Origin: a virus
Strand: one strand, 5' to 3'
DNA length: 64,000 nt
IMG/VR virus record: IMGVR_UViG_3300027708_002199
Location: 1 to 64,000 of that record
This document shows, in pieces, positions 8,201 through 16,898 of the stretch. Numbering within the stretch: position 1 is the stretch's first letter; every line of letters begins with the position of its first letter. Both the position numbers and the translations under genes were made by a program. The notes under the pieces were generated by a model that made no database searches, was not told where the DNA came from, and saw only the letters and a list, made by a program, of their open reading frames with translations.

Positions 8201-9771
8201 GTATAATTTGTTAATAATCCGTTAGTACTCGAACAAACAGCTTGTCCTGATGACAACGTACTTGAATAGATTGACCCACAAGAACAAAAATTATTTGTAT
8301 AAAATGTATTGGGACAAGATGCAACAATATTACACCCAAACACACCAATAAATGAGTCAGATATAATATTATTTAACCCGCCAATAACAACTGAATTGGA
8401 CATTTTACTAGCGCCTGAAATAGTATTTAAACACCCATTAAGGATTGAAGAAAATGATGGATAAGTAGAAATTGTGTTTTGATTTCCCCCTCCAATAAAT
8501 GAATAATTACCACTTGCCCTGTTACAATATCCACCACTTATTGTTGACTTGTATCCACTCACAGTATTAAATCTTCCCCCACTTACGTTTGAATAATCTC
8601 CACTTGCAGTATTACTTGACCCACCACCAACAAATGAAATATAACCACTTACAGTGTTACCTGCACCTCCTCCAATAACTGAATAATTGCTACTAACAGT
8701 GTTAGTTGAACCTCCTCCAATAATTCCGCCAGTAATTCCAACCATAGTATTACATCTACCTGCGCCAATAAATGCTGAGTCACCTCCATTAATATTACAA
8801 TATCCCCCACTTATCGTTGACGTGGTACCACTTGAGGTATTACAATACCCTCCGCTTACGGTTGAACCATTACCACTTGAGGTGTTATTTCGTCCTCCAC
8901 TTACGGTTGAGTAATAATTACTTGAGGTGTTAAGATATCCACCACTTACGGTTGACCTACATCCACTTGAGGTGTTACTTTGTCCTCCACTTACGGTTGA
9001 ATCATCGCCTATCGCGGTGTTTGAATATCCTCCGCCTACGGTTGAGTAAGCGTTACTTGCGGTGTTATTTTTTCCTCCACCAACAAAACTATATTTACCT
9101 GAAGCGGTATTACCAGAACCCGCAAGAGCTCCTCCAAAATCACCCGCAGCTGTATTATTTACCCCACATCTAACAGTTGAATTAATACCTGTTCCCGTAA
9201 TGTATAAACTCGTTCCTGATGTCCCACCTGAACTTGCACCTGACGAAAACTTTCTCCATACCGCAGTAGCATGAGTTGCTCCACTTACATCTTCAATTGT
9301 ATTACCCGTCCAAGCGTTAATAAACGATTGTCCCGCAGCGGTCTTATTATTTATTGTAGTCCCGAAATCTGATATACGAACACACCCCGTACTAGCAGTT
9401 GCAGCATTAAATAATGTTTCGTAATTATTAATATAATATTGATAAACTTGGTCTTGCTCATAAACATATACCAACATACCAAGTCGTCTTCTACCTGATG
9501 AAATATTATCCGAGGCAAGTGTTATAACATTAGGTGACCAAGCGGCTCCAGTCCCCTTTGTAAACTCAATAGGGATAGTGTTACCCGAATACTCAATACT
9601 CCCTGTTGTTCCTGATGGTATAGTATAATAAAGGTCAGATAAACTATAAACCTCCATGTAACCACCAGTATTGTTAACACTAAAAGTAGTACCATAGGTA
9701 TTGTTTCTTGGCACAGTCTGTGTTCCATTTACTTGAATTGACGATATTGGATTTTTATATGGGAAACTCAT
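5284..9771 (-). CDS. Large tail fibre with YadA-like head repeats (1495 aa)
   Basis: Very long, low-complexity fibre. The N-terminal about 200 residues probably attach to the baseplate (inference). Residues about 220-465 form about 14 tandem 15-residue units of the type STVSGGYLNTSSNYY, and residues about 553-703 hold a second block of about nine looser units. This pattern matches YadA/hemagglutinin head repeats, which build trimeric left-handed beta-rolls. Downstream are repeated cassettes with NGNLTVTGNTSLQALTATT and a late NRLGILTSSPSYGLDVSG, as in S74-type fibres. The final about 110 residues (from TSITASTGTTIYSF to the end) form a distinct C-terminal domain without repeats. Unusually for a phage fibre, many repeat units contain Cys. 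It is the second gene of the unit headed by the 344-residue protein. Confidence 0.8.
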   Translation of the reverse strand: MSFPYKNPISSIQVNGTQTVPRNNTYGTTFSVNNTGGYMEVYSLSDLYYTIPSGTTGSIEYSGNTIPIEFTKGTGAAWSPNVITLASDNISSGRRRLGMLVYVYEQDQVYQYYINNYETLFNAATASTGCVRISDFGTTINNKTAAGQSFINAWTGNTIEDVSGATHATAVWRKFSSGASSGGTSGTSLYITGTGINSTVRCGVNNTAAGDFGGALAGSGNTASGKYSFVGGGKNNTASNAYSTVGGGYSNTAIGDDSTVSGGQSNTSSGCRSTVSGGYLNTSSNYYSTVSGGRNNTSSGNGSTVSGGYCNTSSGTTSTISGGYCNINGGDSAFIGAGRCNTMVGITGGIIGGGSTNTVSSNYSVIGGGAGNTVSGYISFVGGGSSNTASGDYSNVSGGRFNTVSGYKSTISGGYCNRASGNYSFIGGGNQNTISTYPSFSSILNGCLNTISGASKMSNSVVIGGLNNIISDSFIGVFGCNIVASCPNTFYTNNFCSCGSIYSSTLSSGQAVCSSTNGLLTNYTPVSSVIIQGTCTTSSIRCGVANNATADFSASLAGTGNTASGLASVVVGGAFNNTYSTYSFVGGGIGNKSCGSSASVVGGGLNTSCCSYSFIGGGLQNITSGVTSSVVGGCKNTAGGNCSFIGGGTLNIITSGGSSSFIGTGRGNTVSGNYSMVLGGSGNTVSGSFSSAIGCGLNATANCTLYTNNIITGTISATTYNNLPSFSGGSITGLTINGNLTVTGNTSLQALTATTISATTYFNLPVSAVTSGTGISASTSNGVVTITNTLPDQTVTITGGTNIQIVSSYPNFGVNFTGTTGSNFTGGTVSGATNFTGGLSANTISATTYNNLPSFSGGTITGLTINGNLTVTGNTSLQALTATTISATTYSNLPFSGTVRGGGTSNYIPKWTGTTALGNSQIQDDGTNIGVSVAPSASYKMYVYSSVNSTTLNVQNQASGGIGISSLVNGGGGATGISSSAFGGNGFNNTGILGVAQDGLLAIGVKGALDTSEFGGITTGIGGYFDARAIGGYSTPLSAYSVQLLDGTEGVNKVLLSTTSDGKANWSSTLTGLTNVRSTTISATTYNNLPSFSGGTITGLTINGNLTVTGNTSLQALTATTISATTLSSPFTTGSVIFQGSGGTLSQNNSNFFWDNTNNRLGILTSSPSYGLDVSGTARVQNHFYQSSGFALISLGNTLNLRSNIAGGSGYIIDAQSYNTLNSPNNEQGFANFLGTYAPTSASGTPSFNALKVTPTINQTGGSSGVTRGIYVNPTISAATDFRAIETTIGNVMLNTVSGNTLIGTTANTGTYKLDVRGATRLSATTGTSLTVISSGNSTSAPVFSVQGSQGELFSVTDSLTGSLFSVSDISGLPILEVFSDSTTIIGDYQAPSLYTTKRVTSITASTGTTIYSFPTSAYTSSFVDYYVSGSTGLRAGNMMAIWSGSTVNFTETSTNDIGVTTPVTFGYVMSGSSAVLRASASTGTWIVESILRGL
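6301..6410 (-). repeat. Fibre module repeat, copy 3
   Basis: Third copy of the TGSVIFQGSGGTL/FWDN module, here inside the 1495-residue fibre. The other two copies are in the partial fibre gene at 131-255 and 541-655. Confidence 0.7.
6395..6535 (-). repeat. NGNLTVTGNTSLQ cassette, copy A
   Basis: About 140 bp encoding SFSGGTITGLTINGNLTVTG, NTSLQALTATTISATT and flanks. It is nearly repeated at 7100-7243 and 7488-7632. Confidence 0.75.
7100..7243 (-). repeat. NGNLTVTGNTSLQ cassette, copy B
   Basis: Second copy of the cassette. It encodes the same residues with scattered synonymous changes. Confidence 0.75.
7488..7632 (-). repeat. NGNLTVTGNTSLQ cassette, copy C
   Basis: Third copy of the cassette. 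Direct repeats of this length within one gene could recombine and change fibre length. Confidence 0.75.
8460..9110 (-). repeat. 45-bp tandem repeats encoding YadA-like units
   Basis: Period of 45 bp, most regular between about 8800 and 9080, where a shared 11-base core encodes STVSG and recurs every 45 bp. About 14 units in all, more diverged toward lower coordinates. Confidence 0.8.
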
Positions 9772-9780
9772 TTACTATAA

Positions 9781-10815
9781 TTATATATCAATCTTACTTC
9801 CTCTAAAATAAAGGTCATAAGTATTATCCAATTCAAACGTATTTGATGGGTATGTGGTGTAAACTCTATATGTTGTCTTAACAATTGTACCACCAGTATA
9901 AGTGAATGTGTTAGCGTAAATTGTTGGTTCCATTTTCACACTTGTAAAGACATTTGGATTAACAATCCCCAAATCAATTTCAACTTGATACTTGTAATTT
10001 GTATATACCACAGGTATTATCCATGTGTACCATGCTTTAGAACCTACAGTATTTTCAGCAACTTTTGTAGTTAAAAAATTATAAGCAATTTTTGGATTAC
10101 CATATGAGTCAAAACCACTTGTCGTGATTGGTATCGTCTGTTTGATAATCGACGGAAATAATCCTGTTGTCCACCCTGAAAAATTAACATATCGATTCAT
10201 ATCAGAGTCAAACGTACTTGCCGAACTACTTGGTTGTGTTGTGTTTGTGAATCCATAGAAACTCGACCCAAGTGAACTCATATAAGAACCAATACTCGAT
10301 GAACCTGAATAAGGCTCAATAAATAAATAACCATATAATAAAGGTTCAGGTGTTGGTGTAGGTGTAGGAGTTGTTGTAACAGTTGGAGTTACGGTCTTAG
10401 TAGGTGTAATACTTGGAGTTACGGTCTTAGTAGGTGTAATACTTGGAGTTACGGTCTTAGTCGGTGTAATAGTTGGAGTAATACTCGGTGTCGGTGTATG
10501 TGATGGTGTAATACTCGGTGTTGGTGTATGTGATGGTGTTAAAGAAATCGTTGGGGTAATACTCGGAGTAATACTCGGAGTTGGTGTCGGTGTCACACAC
10601 ATATATTCTTGTGTAAACACACATCCCGTAGAATCAACTATTTTAATTAATAATTTGGGAGCACTTGTATATCCACTCGGTATTGGAAAACTAACTGCCG
10701 GTGGAATGTAATTTACAAAAGTGTCGACAAACTGACAATTAAATTGGAAAATGTCACAAACATATATTTGATATGGTGGAACACCTGATATGTTATCAAT
10801 TGTAATTAAACTCAT
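9781..10815 (-). CDS. Tail protein with SprB-like N-terminus and Pro/Thr stalk (344 aa)
   Basis: Three parts are visible. Residues 1-75 ([32 protein letters not shown]) resemble an SprB-type repeat, the module of Bacteroidota gliding adhesins. Residues about 76-158 are a low-complexity stalk of [16 protein letters not shown] and [11 protein letters not shown] units. The C-terminal about 185 residues form a separate domain that I do not recognise. A TATTTAT motif lies 5 nt before its ATG, so it heads a unit containing the 1495-residue fibre and a LamG protein. A role as a tail-surface spacer or adhesin is inferred from architecture. Confidence 0.65.
   Translation of the reverse strand: MSLITIDNISGVPPYQIYVCDIFQFNCQFVDTFVNYIPPAVSFPIPSGYTSAPKLLIKIVDSTGCVFTQEYMCVTPTPTPSITPSITPTISLTPSHTPTPSITPSHTPTPSITPTITPTKTVTPSITPTKTVTPSITPTKTVTPTVTTTPTPTPTPEPLLYGYLFIEPYSGSSSIGSYMSSLGSSFYGFTNTTQPSSSASTFDSDMNRYVNFSGWTTGLFPSIIKQTIPITTSGFDSYGNPKIAYNFLTTKVAENTVGSKAWYTWIIPVVYTNYKYQVEIDLGIVNPNVFTSVKMEPTIYANTFTYTGGTIVKTTYRVYTTYPSNTFELDNTYDLYFRGSKIDI
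10381..10470 (-). repeat. Three tandem 30-bp repeats (Pro/Thr stalk)
   Basis: Three head-to-tail 30-bp units (10381, 10411, 10441) differ at only a few bases. They encode [10 protein letters not shown]-type units. Shorter related repeats continue to about 10590. Confidence 0.85.
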
Positions 10816-10820
10816 CTAAA

Positions 10821-10827
10821 ATAAATA
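10821..10827 (-). promoter_or_regulatory. TATTTAT motif, 5 nt from ATG
   Basis: GTATTTAT, then TTTAG, then ATG 10815. It heads the unit 344-residue protein, 1495-residue fibre, 234-residue LamG protein. Confidence 0.7.
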
Positions 10828-10841
10828 CTTCAAACAAAACT

Positions 10842-12986
10842 TTAAGTCCTACATGAAATATTATAAACTACTCTAACACTAATTGTTAATAGTTCGTCTT
10901 TATATACTTCAACACCTCCAACAACTTTGGATTCAATAACAATAGTATTTGTGTCAGGATTAATTTCAGTGTTTTGTAAATTAGGTATTAAAGTGAGTAG
11001 TGACTCAATAGCCGTTATAAAATTATCGATTGATGGTATTGAATTTAAATTAGGTGACACATAAAATACTGAGGAATATGTCGTACCAGTTATTTCAATA
11101 TCACAATTAAATTGAGCGTAATTTAATTTGCAATCTTCATGGCCTTTAACTAAATTAGCATATCCTGTAAATAACATATTTTTGAAATCATATGTTTTTG
11201 TAGGTATGTAAGTTGGTGTTGAAACTTTAACAGGTTGAGTTCTTGAAAAATTAATTAATGGATTACATGTTATTGTCTTACTTTTAGTCGTCACACATCC
11301 TGTTTCAGCGCTTACAGATAACGTATATGTTCCCGCAGTTAATCCTGTAAGATATACCCCTGTCTGTCCATTAACATTACTACTCCATGTTAAATCAACA
11401 GGAAAATCTGTATAATTAACCATAGCACTTATTGTCCCCCCACTACCATTCCCACAATTTGTGCTATATAAAAGAACATTAATAGGACTAGTATCAATAA
11501 CATTAACCGAATAACTTTGGCTACAGTAGTTTGAGTCAGTAACAATTAAATCGTAAACCCCGGCAGTTAGATTAGAAAACGTATATGCCGTTGATATAGT
11601 TTGTATTGATGTTACACCATTAGATAAACTATAGGTATAAGTTAATCCCGTCACAACGGGTGTAACTTCTAAATAGATACTACCACCATTGAAACTACAA
11701 TTTGTTGTTGTTGCACTTATTGAAACTCCAAATGATAAACTTGTATTGATTGAGAAGTTTTTAGTGTATGTACAAGCCGATGTTGCGTCATTTATTGTTA
11801 CGGTATAATTACCTGAAGCTAAATTACCAAATGATTGGTTTGGTATATTAACATAATTAATTAATGTATAACCACTATTGTTTGTAAAGTTGTAAGTGTA
11901 AGGTGTTGTACCCCCTTGTAACTGAATACTATAAATACCTGAATTATTATTACAACTCGAATCAGTTATTGACTCAGAGACAACAAAGAAAGTATTTGGT
12001 GTTTGTAATACAACATTAAATGTTGCAGTGCATAAAGCAACATCAGTAACTTCTAACGTATAATTACCAGCAGATAAACCACTGAAAGTTAAAAATTGGT
12101 CATAACTAACTAACGAGTCCCCATTACTTAACAAATAAAAATAAGGCCCTGTTCCACCTGATATGTAATAAGTAATTGAACCTGTTGAACCTGTACATGT
12201 TGGTGAAACTAATGTATACGTTATTAACCCTATCGGGTCAGCATTTAATACTGTCGTTGTTTTTGTTATCGAACATCCTTGTGAATCAGTAACGGTACAA
12301 AAATAGTTACCTGTAGTTAAACCCGTAACAGATGATGTGGTTGGAGAACCACTAATATTTGATGACCAAACGTATGTGTATGGTGGTATTCCTGTAACAC
12401 CTGTAACAAATAACTTACCATTTGTAAGTGAACATGCCGGATTATTAACAACATAAAACCCAAAATCCATAGAGCTTGTATTGTAAAGCACAACATTCTC
12501 AGATTTACCATAACATCCTCCATAGTTTGTACAAGTCGCGTAATAAACACCTTCAGGTAAATTAATAAATGTATATTGATTGGCACTTGTAACTGATGCC
12601 GTACTATATTGAATATTATCTTTAAATAATGTTATTTCATTAGTACCGTAATTGGTATATGTATTAACCGTCAATGAACCGTTTGACAACCCACAAGATG
12701 TATTTTGAACATCTTGTATGAATAGAGTACTAGCTGAAGTGATATAAACTTGTATAACTCCTGAAGATTGATTAACCGGAACTGACGAATCATTTACATA
12801 AAATTGATATGTACCCGCACTTAACCCTGTAAGTGAGTAATTTCCCGTTGTAGACGCCGAAGTGTATAATGGGGTTAACCAATTTACAATATAAGGAGTA
12901 TTACCACTTGTAAAATTAATACTAAAACTACCTAAATTACTGTTAGTACAATCTCCAGTTACTGATATGTTATAAAAAAATGACAT
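10842..12986 (-). CDS. Tail protein made of SprB-like repeats (714 aa)
   Basis: Most of the protein, residues 1 to about 570, consists of about seven Ig-like repeats of 75-90 residues. The pattern is C..NNG.I...GGT.PYTY.......VTGL.AG.Y..TVTDS.GC; examples are GIPPYTYVWSSNISG, SVTGLTTGNYFCTVTDSQGC and GLSAGNYTLEVTDVALC. This is the SprB repeat pattern known from flavobacterial gliding-motility adhesins. The last about 140 residues form a different domain (KTYDFKNMLFTGYANL onward). There is no signal peptide, unlike cell-surface SprB. It is the last gene of the unit starting at 16847, next to baseplate proteins, so it is probably an outer baseplate or fibre component. Confidence 0.75.
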   Translation of the reverse strand: MSFFYNISVTGDCTNSNLGSFSINFTSGNTPYIVNWLTPLYTSASTTGNYSLTGLSAGTYQFYVNDSSVPVNQSSGVIQVYITSASTLFIQDVQNTSCGLSNGSLTVNTYTNYGTNEITLFKDNIQYSTASVTSANQYTFINLPEGVYYATCTNYGGCYGKSENVVLYNTSSMDFGFYVVNNPACSLTNGKLFVTGVTGIPPYTYVWSSNISGSPTTSSVTGLTTGNYFCTVTDSQGCSITKTTTVLNADPIGLITYTLVSPTCTGSTGSITYYISGGTGPYFYLLSNGDSLVSYDQFLTFSGLSAGNYTLEVTDVALCTATFNVVLQTPNTFFVVSESITDSSCNNNSGIYSIQLQGGTTPYTYNFTNNSGYTLINYVNIPNQSFGNLASGNYTVTINDATSACTYTKNFSINTSLSFGVSISATTTNCSFNGGSIYLEVTPVVTGLTYTYSLSNGVTSIQTISTAYTFSNLTAGVYDLIVTDSNYCSQSYSVNVIDTSPINVLLYSTNCGNGSGGTISAMVNYTDFPVDLTWSSNVNGQTGVYLTGLTAGTYTLSVSAETGCVTTKSKTITCNPLINFSRTQPVKVSTPTYIPTKTYDFKNMLFTGYANLVKGHEDCKLNYAQFNCDIEITGTTYSSVFYVSPNLNSIPSIDNFITAIESLLTLIPNLQNTEINPDTNTIVIESKVVGGVEVYKDELLTISVRVVYNISCRT

Positions 12987-12987
12987 A

Positions 12988-15942
12988 TTATTGACAGCTT
13001 GTTGTTAAATTAACTATAATGTTTATGTCAGTAGACGTTGGAGCGGTTTCAAAAAACGTAACGTTATTTGATTCTAAAATATAATATAAAACAGGATATG
13101 AATAATCATAAGTAGCATTAATCCCATATAACCATAACTGACTTTGTATTTCACTAAATCCTGCAATAACAATATCATACCATTGTTGGTTTGTTAATGT
13201 TGCTCCATGAAAATTAGTTTGAGGATTTCCATTATAAACAAAGTCAACTCCATTAATAGTAAATGAAAACCCAAAATAAACTGATACGTTATTTGGATTT
13301 GGATTACAAGCATTTTGAGTTATCCAATCTTGTAATGTCATATTATACGCATCAATAACATAACTTTGGTCAACAAATAAAATTGGATAAGTTACAGATG
13401 GGGCCCCTAAAGTTCCTTCAACAGTACCATTACTAATTGGACCTACGGTGTTTTCGGAGACAGTTTGACACATTCTTTGTCTTCTATAAACAAACTTTTG
13501 TCTATGGAAAATAGAGTTCTCAAACTTAGTACCTGTATTCCAAATAGTTGTTGCCGGCATAAATTGTTCAACCAATCGTATCCATGAATCACCCAAACCA
13601 TTAATATATTCAATCATGTTTTGATAATTAAAATTATCATTTTGGATTCCAACATCTTGATACATAGTAAGATATTTCCAAAATAAAGATTGTAATGTAG
13701 GATATCCACTTGTCTTACCATCAGAGGAGAATTGTCTATTTCTCACATTAATCATGTTACTCCAAAAAGTTTTATAAAACTCAAAGAAGGTTTCATATTG
13801 TGGTTGTGGATTAATAAACGTCCAATCTATCCCACCAACTTGTGGATATGGATTAGACAACCCTGATGATGGTATAGGATAGTTTTGTGTGTTTGATAGA
13901 TACCAAACATCATAAACCAACGCTTGAGCAGGATTTAAAAACAAATCAACGTTCTTAACATTTAATACTAACCTATCATCACTAACTGTATAATAAGCGT
14001 CAAATAAATCGTCAGTATTTTTTCGTAATGGTGGTTGTAAATTACTCCAGCTCTTTTTGTTATCATTAACTTTTTTAAGTGAAAATCCGTAATTTAAGAA
14101 AGGAAAATCTCTAAATGTTTCTAAATATTTTTGACCATATGTAAATGGTTCTAATTGTGTTTGAACATTTAAGTTTTGTCCAGTAAATGAATTAGTAGTT
14201 ATAATTAATTCTTCAGGAGACCTATGTTCAGGTGTTTGTTCAAACCATCCTTCCCCTTTTTGAAAAAACATGTTAGCAGTATTTGCTCTTGGTTTTGGAT
14301 ATCCTTCACTATCAACTGGATAGTCATCTATTGTTGTCGTAACGGTTTCTATTGTTGTTGTTGAGGTATACGCAGTAAATGGGTTACCCTGGAAACTATA
14401 TATGTTTAAAGGGTCTAATGACGGTGTTTCAGGTATGAATACCCCACCTGAAATTTGTTGGAATAACTCATTAAATCTTTCAATATCAATAGGACTATCA
14501 GCAACATAAACATTTTCATTAAACTCTATTAACGCCTCGGGAGCTCCAATATAATTCATTAAAAAATCAATTGCCTTTCTTGTACCTTTTGACTTATACA
14601 AATACGCTGAATTTAAAATTAAATTCCTATAAAATTGACTGTTTAAATCATCAATAGTTTGACTTGTTGAATACCCAGGAAAAGCGTTTTCAGTTGTTCC
14701 ATAAACGGAAGTAAGATAATCGACATTTGTAATTGGTGATATGTTTGTTGACCATCCTAAGGTTTCCGCCAAATTTGGCAACAACTTAGATGGTATATCA
14801 TTACCAACATTATAATTTACAGAAGTCATGAATGAAAGTGCGTCTATGTATTTTTTACTTTCATCAAAACTTCTTCCATATATTCTTAAAGTTTTTTCGA
14901 CTTTTTTATCAGGAGTATCAAATTCTTGAAAAGCATCTGTTACATAAAATCTTGATAATAAATCAGTTTGTTGACTATCAAATTCATTTCCTATTTGATT
15001 TAAAGTTTGAATATAAGAAGAGAAATTTTCAGTTCTTATATCTAAGTTCCATGACCCATCTAAAGGCCAAGTAACATTTTGATATCTTGTAAAAATATTA
15101 CCATTATCCGCCTCAGTTGGTATTTGAAACTGAGCAGTATATATTGGAGTAACATATCTATATAAAAGGAACTCGTCAACCTCATCTAAATTAAGATTAA
15201 AAACTTCATTAACAATAACATCATTTGGTCTAATAACTATAGTATCAACCGATGTTGAGTTACCTGAAAAAGGATTTCCATCAACTTGTATTGTTAATGT
15301 ACCGGCAGTTAAACTTTGTGATGGAAATAAATATGATAAAGGATATTGTCCCCCATTTACTATTAAAACATATGCCGGATATGTTTCTTTAAGATTTCTA
15401 TATTTTGATATTGAGAACTCTAAACTATTAATGTCACTAGTCGCATTTACAGTAAAATTTATCCCAAAAGGATTTCTTATTGCAGTTATATCTAAATCTA
15501 ATTCTGTAACATTTTCATTTGAATAAAATGTAATATTTTGAGCGGTATTACCTGTGGTATAACCTTCTCTCAAATTAATTATTTCTAAAGCCGCTGGAAA
15601 ATAATTAATAATATTAATTATTGACGATTCAAATCTTTTTGTTAAAGAACCATAAGCTGTAAAATTGGTAATTTTTGAACTATCAAAATTTGGAGTTACT
15701 TTAAAATTGTTTTGAAAAATTTGAAATGATTTTCCTAAATCAATACCTAAGTCATTTAACGATATAGGAGTTGAGAATGTACCAATATCAAAACTTCGAT
15801 TAACTTTCTCAACAACCGTTGTAGTAAAATCAAAATTAGCATTGGTTAATCCACCACCTTGCACAAGTTGTAACCCGACAATATTATCGGAGAATGTACT
15901 AGCACCTGTAGGCCCTTGTGGTGGACATTTATATTTTACCAT
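12988..15942 (-). CDS. Baseplate protein with gpI-like region (984 aa)
   Basis: Large virion protein with no signal peptide. Around residues 385-480 it reads LLPNLAETLGWSTN...FYRNLILNSAYLYKSKGTRKA. This resembles the conserved core of P2 gpI/T4 wedge-type baseplate proteins, in which the KGTR motif precedes a short helix. The C-terminal part (DSWIRLVEQFMPATTIW, FENSIFHRQKFVYRRQRMC) is also typical of large wedge proteins in marine T4-like phages. The gene overlaps the preceding gene by one base and is followed 1 nt later by the SprB-repeat gene, so these three are one operon. Probable role: links the baseplate wedge to fibres. The exact T4 counterpart is unclear. Confidence 0.6.
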   Translation of the reverse strand: MVKYKCPPQGPTGASTFSDNIVGLQLVQGGGLTNANFDFTTTVVEKVNRSFDIGTFSTPISLNDLGIDLGKSFQIFQNNFKVTPNFDSSKITNFTAYGSLTKRFESSIINIINYFPAALEIINLREGYTTGNTAQNITFYSNENVTELDLDITAIRNPFGINFTVNATSDINSLEFSISKYRNLKETYPAYVLIVNGGQYPLSYLFPSQSLTAGTLTIQVDGNPFSGNSTSVDTIVIRPNDVIVNEVFNLNLDEVDEFLLYRYVTPIYTAQFQIPTEADNGNIFTRYQNVTWPLDGSWNLDIRTENFSSYIQTLNQIGNEFDSQQTDLLSRFYVTDAFQEFDTPDKKVEKTLRIYGRSFDESKKYIDALSFMTSVNYNVGNDIPSKLLPNLAETLGWSTNISPITNVDYLTSVYGTTENAFPGYSTSQTIDDLNSQFYRNLILNSAYLYKSKGTRKAIDFLMNYIGAPEALIEFNENVYVADSPIDIERFNELFQQISGGVFIPETPSLDPLNIYSFQGNPFTAYTSTTTIETVTTTIDDYPVDSEGYPKPRANTANMFFQKGEGWFEQTPEHRSPEELIITTNSFTGQNLNVQTQLEPFTYGQKYLETFRDFPFLNYGFSLKKVNDNKKSWSNLQPPLRKNTDDLFDAYYTVSDDRLVLNVKNVDLFLNPAQALVYDVWYLSNTQNYPIPSSGLSNPYPQVGGIDWTFINPQPQYETFFEFYKTFWSNMINVRNRQFSSDGKTSGYPTLQSLFWKYLTMYQDVGIQNDNFNYQNMIEYINGLGDSWIRLVEQFMPATTIWNTGTKFENSIFHRQKFVYRRQRMCQTVSENTVGPISNGTVEGTLGAPSVTYPILFVDQSYVIDAYNMTLQDWITQNACNPNPNNVSVYFGFSFTINGVDFVYNGNPQTNFHGATLTNQQWYDIVIAGFSEIQSQLWLYGINATYDYSYPVLYYILESNNVTFFETAPTSTDINIIVNLTTSCQ

Positions 15943-16847
15943 TAAACAATAATAGTTTGAAAGTTTTTAGTGAAATCGATATTGTCCCCTCTGTCTTGTC
16001 TAACTTCATATAACAAGTCGTTTAATTGGTCTCTAATTTCATATAAGTTATATTGTTTGTATATGTTATTAGAAGTATCGTAGATAGTATAAATTCCATC
16101 ATCAATTGATTTAGTTTGATTACCGTAAAGAGCAATCGCCAATGTTGAGATATCATGTTCAACAATTTCAACTTCCAATGATATTGGATTAAAGAATGTA
16201 TTTGTAATTACAATATTTTGATTTGGTTGCCCAATGTTAGGTATTGCGTTTGGTCTATTTGTTGGTGCGGATGATGGTGATAAAGTACAAAATACTAAAT
16301 TAGATGACCCTTGAGAATAGATATATCTAATAGATTTGTCTTGTGTGTTTGTTAAGTTTTGAGTAACAGGTTCACAATAAAAATTAGAAGTAATTATTCT
16401 GTAAAAATTAGGGATTTTTGTATTATCTGTTGGGTCGTAATATTCAACTCTAAATCCAGTTAATCCTTGATTCGCAAAGTTTGTTAAAAAATTTGATGGG
16501 ACATTTGTTAAATCAATTACTATCCCTTTTACATTAGGTAAAGAACTTAAAATACCACAATCAGTAATTACAGTTTTAATTTGAGCAGGTCTTAAAATTA
16601 ATGTGTAAATCCCTAAGTTATTAAATTGATTAGCAGGTAAATTTAAATTATATAAACCACCTAATATTTGATTTGTATTACCACCTGTATTCGCGTTATT
16701 GAAATATGGTATAAGATTAGAGTTTGGTATCGTGAAAAGAGTGAAATTTTCAGTTTGGTCGCGCGATGCCGTATAATGAACTATTATTTCAACATCAGCG
16801 GGGCTTACATCCGCTAGTCTTATTGTTCCGTAATTACCTGTTGCCAC
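15942..16847 (-). CDS. Baseplate-associated structural protein (301 aa)
   Basis: The frame begins with GTG at 16847 (MATGNYGTIRLADVSPAD); no ATG is available at this end. The protein is a soluble beta-rich chain ending in NLYEIRDQLNDLLYEVRQDRG, a helix that could mediate assembly. No known domain is recognised. It heads the unit 301-984-714 residues and has a TATTTAT motif 28 nt upstream. Position between wedge proteins and host-recognition proteins suggests a baseplate component (inference). Confidence 0.6.
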   Translation of the reverse strand: MATGNYGTIRLADVSPADVEIIVHYTASRDQTENFTLFTIPNSNLIPYFNNANTGGNTNQILGGLYNLNLPANQFNNLGIYTLILRPAQIKTVITDCGILSSLPNVKGIVIDLTNVPSNFLTNFANQGLTGFRVEYYDPTDNTKIPNFYRIITSNFYCEPVTQNLTNTQDKSIRYIYSQGSSNLVFCTLSPSSAPTNRPNAIPNIGQPNQNIVITNTFFNPISLEVEIVEHDISTLAIALYGNQTKSIDDGIYTIYDTSNNIYKQYNLYEIRDQLNDLLYEVRQDRGDNIDFTKNFQTIIV

Positions 16848-16875
16848 AAATTTTTATTTATGTATGTTTATTTTT

Positions 16876-16882
16876 ATAAATA
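16876..16882 (-). promoter_or_regulatory. TATTTAT motif before the GTG-start baseplate gene
   Basis: CTATTTAT, 28 nt before GTG 16847, in the only sizeable gap between the two baseplate operons. Confidence 0.6.
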
Positions 16883-16898
16883 GTAATAATGATTTTTT

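Noticed and set aside
10381-10590. Tandem repeats that could be read as a CRISPR array
   Set aside because: Units are head-to-tail with no unique spacers and encode an in-frame Pro/Thr stalk.
14832-15074. Plus-strand frame of 80 codons inside the 984-residue baseplate gene
   Set aside because: It is antisense to a well-supported gene and has no homology signal or promoter.
16848-16898. Possible tRNA or small RNA in the short gaps between operons
   Set aside because: All gaps are under about 90 nt and AT-rich, and no cloverleaf or CCA-ended acceptor stem was seen.
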